DNA of 64,000 bases, taken from NCBI RefSeq assembly GCF_036346295.1, contig NZ_CP107819.1, positions 1,550,001 to 1,614,000 of the forward strand. The letters are read 5' to 3'. This document shows positions 58,400-64,000 of the stretch, piece after piece. Made by a program: the position numbers and the translations under genes. This DNA comes from Streptomyces sp. NBC_00536. Its GTDB lineage: Bacteria > Actinomycetota > Actinomycetes > Streptomycetales > Streptomycetaceae. The notes below the pieces were generated by a model. The model saw only the letters and a list, made by a program, of their open reading frames with translations. It was not told the origin of the DNA and searched no databases. Positions within the stretch are counted from its first letter, which is position 1. Every line of letters begins with the position of its first letter.

Positions 58400-60865
58400 C
58401 TACGGGCGGCGGGCCGAGGTCACGCGGTAGACGTCGTAGACGCCCTCCACGCCACGTACGGCCTTCAGGACGTGGCCCAGGTGCTTCGGGTCGCCCATCT
58501 CGAAGGTGAAGCGCGAGGTGGCGACGCGGTCGCGGGAGGTCTGGACGGCGGCCGACAGGATGTTCACGTGCTGGTCCGAGAGGACCCGGGTGACGTCCGA
58601 GAGCAGCCGGGACCGGTCCAGCGCCTCGACCTGGATGGCGACCAGGAAGACGGAGGACTGGGTGGGCGCCCATTCGACCGCGAGGATCCGCTCGGGCTGC
58701 TGCGAGAGCGAGTCGACGTTGACGCAGTCGGCCCGGTGAACCGATACGCCGCTGCCGCGCGTGACGAATCCGATGATCGGGTCGCCGGGCACCGGCGTGC
58801 AGCAGCGCGCCAGCTTCACCCAGACGTCGTCGACGCCCTTGACGACCACGCCCGGGTCGGCGTTCTTGCGGCGCGTGCCGCGGCTGCGCGAGGGCGGGAC
58901 GCTCTCCTCGATGTCCTCGTTGGCCGCGTCCTCGCCGCCGAGGGCCTGGACCAGCTTCTGTACGACGCCCTGCGCGGCCACGTGGCCCTCGCCGATCGCC
59001 GCGTACAGGGAGGAGATGTCGGGGTAGCGCATCTCGTGGGCGAGGGTGACGAGCGAGTCACCGGTGAGGATGCGCTGGATCGGCAGGTTCTGCTTGCGCA
59101 TGGCCCGCGCGATGGCGTCCTTGCCCTGCTCGATGGCCTCGTCCCGGCGCTCCTTGGAGAACCAGGCGCGGATCTTGTTGCGGGCGCGCGGGGACTTGAC
59201 GAAGCCCAGCCAGTCGCGGGACGGGCCCGCGCCTTCGGCCTTGGAGGTGAAGACCTCGACCAGGTCGCCGTTGTCGAGGGTCGATTCGAGCGGCACGAGC
59301 CGTCCGTTGACCCGTGCTCCTATGGTGCGGTGACCGACCTCGGTGTGGACGGCGTACGCGAAGTCCACCGAAGTGGCGCCCGCGGGCAGGGCGATGACAT
59401 CGCCCTTGGGCGTGAAGACGAAGACCTCGTTGCGCGAGAGGTCGAAGCGCAGCGAGTCGAGGAACTCGCCCGGGTCCTCGGTCTCCTTCTGCCAGTCGAG
59501 CAGCTGGCGCAGCCAGGCCATGTCGTTGACCGTGTCGTGGCCGGCGCTGCCCTTGGCGGCCTGCGGGACGTCGGTGCGGACCTTCGAGGTGCCGGCGACG
59601 GTCTGCTGCTTGTACTTCCAGTGCGCGGCGATTCCGTACTCGGCGCGGCGGTGCATGTCGAACGTACGGATCTGCAGCTCGACGGGCTTGCCGCTGGGGC
59701 CGATGACCGTCGTGTGCAGCGACTGGTACATGTTGAACTTGGGCATCGCGATGTAGTCCTTGAACCGGCCGGGGACCGGGTTCCATCGCGCGTGCACGGT
59801 GCCGAGGGCGGCGTAACAGTCCCGGACGGTGTCCACGAGGACCCGGATGCCGACCAGGTCGTAGATCTCCGCGAAGTCGCGCCCGCGCACGATCATCTTC
59901 TGGTAGACGCTGTAGTAGTGCTTGGGGCGGCCGGTGACGGTGGCCTTGATACGGGCGGCGCGCAGGTCGCTCTGCACCTCGTCGGTGACGATGGTGAGGT
60001 ACTCGTCCCGCTTGGGCGCGCGCTCGGCGACGAGGCGGACGATCTCGTCGTACATCTTGGGGTAGAGGATCGCGAAGGCGAGGTCCTCCAGTTCCCACTT
60101 GATGGTGTTCATGCCCAGGCGGTGGGCCAGCGGAGCGTAGATCTCCAGCGTCTCGCGGGCCTTCTTCTCCTGCTTTTCCCGCTTGAGGTAGCGCATGGTG
60201 CGCATGTTGTGCAGGCGGTCGGCGAGCTTGATGACCAGGACGCGGGGGTCCTTGGCCATGGCCACGACCATCTTGCGGACGGTCTCGGCCTGCGCCGCCT
60301 CGCCGAACTTGACCCGGTCGAGCTTGGTGACGCCGTCCACGAGGAGCGCGACGGCGTCGCCGAAGTCGCGTCTGAGCTGCTCCAGGCCGTACTCCGTGTC
60401 CTCCACGGTGTCGTGGAGGAGACCGGCCATCAGGGTGGCGGGGTCCATGCCCAGCTCGGCGAGGATGGTCGTCACCGCGAGCGGGTGGGTGATGTACGGG
60501 TCGCCGCTCTTGCGCTTCTGGCCGCGGTGCCAGCGCTCGGCGACCTGGTAGGCCTGCTCGATCTGGCGGAGGGTGGCCGTCTCGATCTTCGGGTCGTTGC
60601 TGCGGACTATGCGCAGCAGGGGTTCCAGGACCGGGTTGTACGGGTTGGAACGCTGCACGCCCAGCCGGGCGAGCCGGGCGCGCACCCGGTTGGAGGATCC
60701 GCCGCCGGGCTTCGCGGGCGCGGGGCGGGCCGGGGCCGCCGGGGCCGGTGCGGGTGCCGGTGCGGGGGCCGGGGGCGGCGTGGGTGCGGCGGCCGCCGCG
60801 GGCTGCTCGGGCTGGCCCTGCGGGTCGGGCTGCGCGGCGGAGAGTGGCTGGACCTCGTCTGGCAA
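58400..60865 (-). CDS. relA: Bifunctional (p)ppGpp synthetase/hydrolase
   Basis: This 821-residue protein starts at TTG 60865, the only in-frame start with a good site (GAGGAG, 5 nt upstream). An Ala/Pro-rich leader (about 10-55) is followed by the HD hydrolase ([36 protein letters not shown]), the synthetase domain ([40 protein letters not shown]), a TGS domain ([18 protein letters not shown]), and a C-terminal ACT domain ([20 protein letters not shown]). Both active sites look intact, so it should make and degrade the alarmone in response to starvation. apt lies upstream, but a 527-bp repeat-rich gap separates them. Confidence 0.97.
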   Translation of the reverse strand: MPDEVQPLSAAQPDPQGQPEQPAAAAAPTPPPAPAPAPAPAPAAPARPAPAKPGGGSSNRVRARLARLGVQRSNPYNPVLEPLLRIVRSNDPKIETATLRQIEQAYQVAERWHRGQKRKSGDPYITHPLAVTTILAELGMDPATLMAGLLHDTVEDTEYGLEQLRRDFGDAVALLVDGVTKLDRVKFGEAAQAETVRKMVVAMAKDPRVLVIKLADRLHNMRTMRYLKREKQEKKARETLEIYAPLAHRLGMNTIKWELEDLAFAILYPKMYDEIVRLVAERAPKRDEYLTIVTDEVQSDLRAARIKATVTGRPKHYYSVYQKMIVRGRDFAEIYDLVGIRVLVDTVRDCYAALGTVHARWNPVPGRFKDYIAMPKFNMYQSLHTTVIGPSGKPVELQIRTFDMHRRAEYGIAAHWKYKQQTVAGTSKVRTDVPQAAKGSAGHDTVNDMAWLRQLLDWQKETEDPGEFLDSLRFDLSRNEVFVFTPKGDVIALPAGATSVDFAYAVHTEVGHRTIGARVNGRLVPLESTLDNGDLVEVFTSKAEGAGPSRDWLGFVKSPRARNKIRAWFSKERRDEAIEQGKDAIARAMRKQNLPIQRILTGDSLVTLAHEMRYPDISSLYAAIGEGHVAAQGVVQKLVQALGGEDAANEDIEESVPPSRSRGTRRKNADPGVVVKGVDDVWVKLARCCTPVPGDPIIGFVTRGSGVSVHRADCVNVDSLSQQPERILAVEWAPTQSSVFLVAIQVEALDRSRLLSDVTRVLSDQHVNILSAAVQTSRDRVATSRFTFEMGDPKHLGHVLKAVRGVEGVYDVYRVTSARRP

Positions 60866-61047
60866 GAGCGCTCCTCATGCGGATCCGGGGCCCGGTCAGG
60901 TCCGGATAACCCATGGTAGCGAGGCTTGCGCCCCCTCGTCCGCCCCGCCCACCCTCCGGACCCCGCCCGAACCCGCCCGCCCCGGCGCGAGTACGAGTAC
61001 GGGTGGGGGTGCGGGAGTGCGGGAGTGCGGGTGCGGCCCGGCGGGCC

Positions 61048-61332
61048 TGTGCCTCCGGCGGCGCCTCAAACGCCGGCGAGGCTGGATTGGCCCCCTGCCC
61101 CCACGCCGGTCAAGACCAGCCTCGCCGGGCAAAATCAGCCCCGCCGGCGTTTGAGGCGCCGCCGGAGGCAACCGGCAGGCCCGGCCGCACACGCACCGGC
61201 ACGGGCCCGCGGGCCGGGGTGCCGACCCCGGGCAAAATCAGCCCCGCCGGCGTTTGAGGCGCCGCCGGAGGCAACCAGCAGGCCCGCCGGGCCGCACACG
61301 CACCGGCAGCCGTACCGGCGGAGTCGCCCCGG
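61048..61332. repeat. Dispersed hairpin repeats with a 103-bp tandem duplication
   Basis: The 60866-61392 gap between apt and relA holds no gene. One reverse-orientation core lies at about 61050-61085. Then a unit starting GGGCAAAATCAGCCCCGCCG at 61127 recurs at 61230 (103-bp spacing), with the sequence CAAC, GGCAGGCCC and ACGCACCGGCA following each copy. The core forms a 6-bp GC stem in each. The array is downstream of apt on its strand. Confidence 0.85.
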
Positions 61333-61392
61333 GAACGCCGGAGCGGCGGGCCCCCGGTGAAGGGGACCCGCCGCTCCGGCGTGGGGAAGGGC

Positions 61393-61956
61393 TCAGACCA
61401 CGATCAGGGCGTCCAGCGGCGCCCCGGCGAGGGACGGTTCCAGGCGGGCGCGGCCCGGGAGGAACGACAGCTCCATCAGGACCGCGACCCCGGCCACCTC
61501 GGCCCCGGCCCGCCGGATCAGTTCCAGCGAGGCTTCGGCCGTACCACCGGTGGCCAGCACGTCGTCGATGACCATGACCCGGTCCCCCGGCGCCAGATCC
61601 TCCGCGTGGACCTCGATCTCCGCGGTGCCGTACTCCAGCTCGTACGACTGCGCCAGGGTCGCCCCGGGCAGCTTGCCGGCCTTGCGGACCGGCACGAAGC
61701 CGATGCCGGACCGGACGGCGGCCGGAGCCGCCAGGATGAACCCGCGCGCCTCCAGCCCGACGATCTTCGTCGCGCCACGGGCCTCGCACAGCCCGGCCAG
61801 CGCCTCCGTCAGCGCGGAGAACGCCTTGGGGTCCGCCAGCAGCGGGGTGATGTCCTTGAACATCACGCCCGGCTTCGGGTAGTCCGGTACGTCCTTGATC
61901 CGGCTGAGCAGCAGCTCGTACACGCCGTCGGGCAGGACCACGGGCTGGACGCTCAT
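61393..61956 (-). CDS. apt: Adenine phosphoribosyltransferase
   Basis: This 187-residue enzyme salvages adenine with PRPP. It has VPDYPKPGVMFKDITPLLAD, VGLEARGFILAAPAAVRSG, the PRPP motif RVMVIDDVLATGGTAEASLE and GVAVLMELSFLPGR. ATG 61956 overlaps the secF stop by 4 bp. Upstream are secD and secF on the same strand, and relA is downstream, giving the secD-secF-apt-relA order. Confidence 0.97.
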   Translation of the reverse strand: MSVQPVVLPDGVYELLLSRIKDVPDYPKPGVMFKDITPLLADPKAFSALTEALAGLCEARGATKIVGLEARGFILAAPAAVRSGIGFVPVRKAGKLPGATLAQSYELEYGTAEIEVHAEDLAPGDRVMVIDDVLATGGTAEASLELIRRAGAEVAGVAVLMELSFLPGRARLEPSLAGAPLDALIVV

Positions 61957-63023
61957 CGGCGCCGCCCCGACGCTCGCCCGCCGCGGCCCTGGGCCACGAC
62001 CTCGGTGCCGTCGCCCGGCTCCTCGGTGAAGTCGTCAGGCGACTCCCCCTTGGCCTCGGCGGCCGCCCGCTTGGCGAGCACCCGCTTCTTGAGGGCCTTC
62101 ATCGCCGGCTCGCGCTCCTTGAGGTCGACGACCAGCGGGGTCGCGATGAAGATCGAGGAGTACGCACCGGCCGCGAGGCCGACGAACAGCGACAGCGAGA
62201 TGTCGTTGAGCATGCCCGCGCCCAGGAAGCCGCCGCCGATGAACAGCAGCGCGCCGACCGGGAGCAGCGCCACGACGGTGGTGTTGATCGAGCGGACCAG
62301 GGTGCCGTTGATGCTGCGGTTGGCGATCTCGCTGAAGGTCCAGCGGGTCTGCTTGGTGATGTCCTTCGAGCCCTCCTTGAGACCGTCGAAGACGACGACG
62401 GTGTCGTAGAGGGAGTAACCGAGGATGGTCAGCAGACCGATCACGGTGCCCGGGGTGACCTCGAAGCCGACGAGCGCGTACACGCCGACGGTGATGGTGA
62501 GGTCGTGGATCAGGGCGACGAGCGCGGCGACGGCCATCCGCCACTCAAAGGCGATCGCGAGGTAGATCACCACGAGGATCATGAAGACGCCGAGGCCGGT
62601 CCAGGCCTTGTTGGCGATCTCCTCGCCCCAGCTCGCGCCGACCTGGTCCGAGTTGATGTCCGCCGCGTTGACCTTGAGGTCGGTGGCGAGCTGCTTCTTC
62701 ACCGCGGTGGAGGCGTCGGGGTCCAGGTCGGAGATCTGGATCCGCAGGCCGCCGGTGCCCAGCTTCTGCACGAGCGCCTCGTGGCCGGAGGCCTTCGCGG
62801 CGGAATCGGTGGCCTTGGCGACCGAGGCGGACGTCTTCGGGGTGGTGAAGACGGCACCGCCGCGGAACTCGATGCCCATGTTGAGGCCCTGTACGGCCAG
62901 GGCAACGATCGCCGTGATGGTGATCAGGATGGAAACGCCGTACCAGAGGAAACGCTTGCCGACGAAGTCGTATCCGACCTCACCGCGGTACAGCCTGGCG
63001 CCGAGATCTCCCAGCTTCGACAT
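61953..63023 (-). CDS. secF: Protein-export membrane protein SecF
   Basis: This 356-residue subunit has six predicted transmembrane helices. The first is VSILITITAIVALAVQGLNM, followed by GIEFRGGAVF, the FRGG-type motif of SecF. Later helices include GLLTILGYSLYDTVVVFD and LPVGALLFIGGGFLGAGML. A basic Arg-rich tail follows (GRGGRASGRRR). SecDF uses the proton gradient to pull preproteins through SecYEG. The start ATG 63023 lies 3 bp after the secD stop. Confidence 0.97.
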   Translation of the reverse strand: MSKLGDLGARLYRGEVGYDFVGKRFLWYGVSILITITAIVALAVQGLNMGIEFRGGAVFTTPKTSASVAKATDSAAKASGHEALVQKLGTGGLRIQISDLDPDASTAVKKQLATDLKVNAADINSDQVGASWGEEIANKAWTGLGVFMILVVIYLAIAFEWRMAVAALVALIHDLTITVGVYALVGFEVTPGTVIGLLTILGYSLYDTVVVFDGLKEGSKDITKQTRWTFSEIANRSINGTLVRSINTTVVALLPVGALLFIGGGFLGAGMLNDISLSLFVGLAAGAYSSIFIATPLVVDLKEREPAMKALKKRVLAKRAAAEAKGESPDDFTEEPGDGTEVVAQGRGGRASGRRR

Positions 63024-63026
63024 CTC

Positions 63027-64000
63027 TCACGCCTCCTTTGCGTCGATGGGGGCGGAGACTGCGGCGGCGTTCGCGCCGGAACCGGAAGCGGAACCGGTGC
63101 CGGTGCCGGTGCCGGTACGACGGGTCCGGCGCAGCGGCGGCTTGGCGCCGAGCCGCTTCGGGTCCAGGCCGGACCACGGGTGGCCGCTGGAGAAGAACTT
63201 CGTGCGCGCCAGCAGGGTCATGACCGGCTTGGTGAAGAGGAACACCACGACCACGTCGAGCAGGGTGGTCAGACCCAGGGTGAAGGCGAAGCCCTGCACC
63301 TTGCCGACGGTGACGATGAACAGCACCGCGGCGGCCAGGAACGACACGAAGTCGGAGACCAGGATGGTGCGCCGGGCGCGCGGCCAGGCGCGCTCGACGG
63401 CCGGACGCAGGGTGCGGCCCTCGCGGATCTCGTCGCGGATGCGTTCGAAGTAGACGATGAACGAGTCCGCGGTGATGCCGATGGCGACGATCGCACCGCA
63501 GACGGCGGGCAGGTTCAGCGCGAAGCCGATGGCCTTCCCGAGCAGCGCCATGATCGTGTAGGTGAGGACGCCGGACACCATGAGGCTGATGATCGCGATG
63601 AACGCCAGACCCCGGTAGTAGGCCAGCAGGTAGATCACGACGAGGGCGAGGCCGATGGCTCCGGCGATGAGGCCGGCCTTCAGCTGCTCGCCGCCGAGCG
63701 CGGCGGTCACGGTGGTGACGTTGTCCTCCTGGAAGGACAACGGCAGGGCGCCGTACGAGAGCATGTTGCCCAGGTCCTGCGCGGTCTGCTGGGTGAAGCC
63801 GCCGGAGATCTCGGCGCTGCCGCCGGTCAGTGCCTGGCTGACGTACGGGTCCGAGACGACCTCGTTGTCGAGGACGATCGCGAACTGGTTCTGCGGGGAC
63901 TGCTTGGTCGCCAGCTCACCGGTGATCTTGGCGAACTTGCTGGCGCCCTTGTCGGTGAACTGCATGGTGACGATCCACTGGCCGCGCTGGGTGTCGACGA
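63027..64000 (-). CDS. secD: Protein-export membrane protein SecD (C-terminal part)
   Basis: The 5' part of the gene lies beyond the right edge. The visible 324 residues begin in the P1 periplasmic domain (VDTQRGQWIVTMQFTDKGAS is in frame at the edge). They continue through LGNMLSYGALPLSFQEDNVT and the C-terminal membrane segment (AGLIAGAIGLALVVIYLLAY, ALNLPAVCGAIVAIGITADS with the ITADS motif, FIVYFERIRDEIREG). The C-terminus is disordered and rich in Thr/Gly/Ser and Arg. It forms the SecDF complex with the next gene. Confidence 0.97.
   Translation of the reverse strand, partial: VDTQRGQWIVTMQFTDKGASKFAKITGELATKQSPQNQFAIVLDNEVVSDPYVSQALTGGSAEISGGFTQQTAQDLGNMLSYGALPLSFQEDNVTTVTAALGGEQLKAGLIAGAIGLALVVIYLLAYYRGLAFIAIISLMVSGVLTYTIMALLGKAIGFALNLPAVCGAIVAIGITADSFIVYFERIRDEIREGRTLRPAVERAWPRARRTILVSDFVSFLAAAVLFIVTVGKVQGFAFTLGLTTLLDVVVVFLFTKPVMTLLARTKFFSSGHPWSGLDPKRLGAKPPLRRTRRTGTGTGTGSASGSGANAAAVSAPIDAKEA

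Overview
This 64 kb window is high-GC DNA with strong third-position GC bias, GTG and TTG starts, and many 4-bp gene overlaps. The gene content and order (metK-coaBC-rpoZ-gmk-sIHF, pyrR-pyrBC-carAB, bldD, aroCKBQ, secD-secF-apt-relA) are those of a Streptomyces chromosome core. No rRNA, tRNA, CRISPR array, transposase or prophage gene was recognised.

Layout. (1) 1-3.3 kb, minus strand: two SnoaL/NTF2-fold proteins, a benzoylformate-decarboxylase-like ThDP enzyme and a DJ-1/PfpI protein, possibly the end of a small metabolic cluster that continues off the left edge. (2) 3.5-9.2 kb: a UBP zinc finger overlapping a response-regulator/TrxB-like flavoprotein, a hypothetical gene, an ABM monooxygenase, a group II truncated globin, a secreted RNase Sa-like lipoprotein with a barstar, and a SorC-type regulator. 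(3) 9.3-15.8 kb: rpe, a 1.1 kb non-coding region holding a roughly 0.9 kb imperfect inverted repeat, a membrane/soluble gene pair sharing a GPVVNMN motif, rsmB, fmt, a small HTH protein and an 80-bp tandem repeat array. (4) 15.8-24.6 kb, minus: priA (helicase motifs missing), metK, coaBC, rpoZ, gmk, sIHF, pyrF, pyrD. (5) 24.7-32.8 kb, minus: pyrR-pyrB-pyrC-PH-like protein-carA-carB, with a PyrR-type RNA loop next to the pyrR ribosome binding site. (6) 33.0-33.5 kb: bldD, behind a palindrome that resembles a BldD site. (7) 33.7-47.1 kb, minus: nusB, efp, an M24 homologue with altered metal ligands, the aro operon, mltG, ruvX, alaS and two small membrane-associated proteins. (8) 47.2-58.3 kb: a STAND-type ATPase without a DNA-binding domain, rpsD, a DUF2470 gene behind an iron-box-like sequence, an HNH lipoprotein, rarA, a VKOR protein, hisS, a metallo-hydrolase, a cyclophilin and a DUF349 protein. 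(9) 58.4-64 kb, minus: relA, a repeat-rich gap, apt, secF and the 3' part of secD.

Working together: the core encodes complete de novo UMP synthesis except pyrE, most of the shikimate pathway, translation functions (S4, EF-P, AlaRS, HisRS, Fmt, RsmB), the stringent response (RelA, omega subunit), the developmental repressor BldD and part of the Sec translocon. The least conventional material is non-coding. It includes a dispersed family of hairpin repeats around GCCGGCGTTTGAGGCGCC in four intergenic regions, and the large inverted repeat at 10.06-10.99 kb, whose arms each carry a multi-hairpin structure with a nearly identical 39-nt interior. The most suggestive protein system is the pair at 11.1-12.06 kb. 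Its shared terminal motif resembles the motif pairing of adjacent signalling partners.
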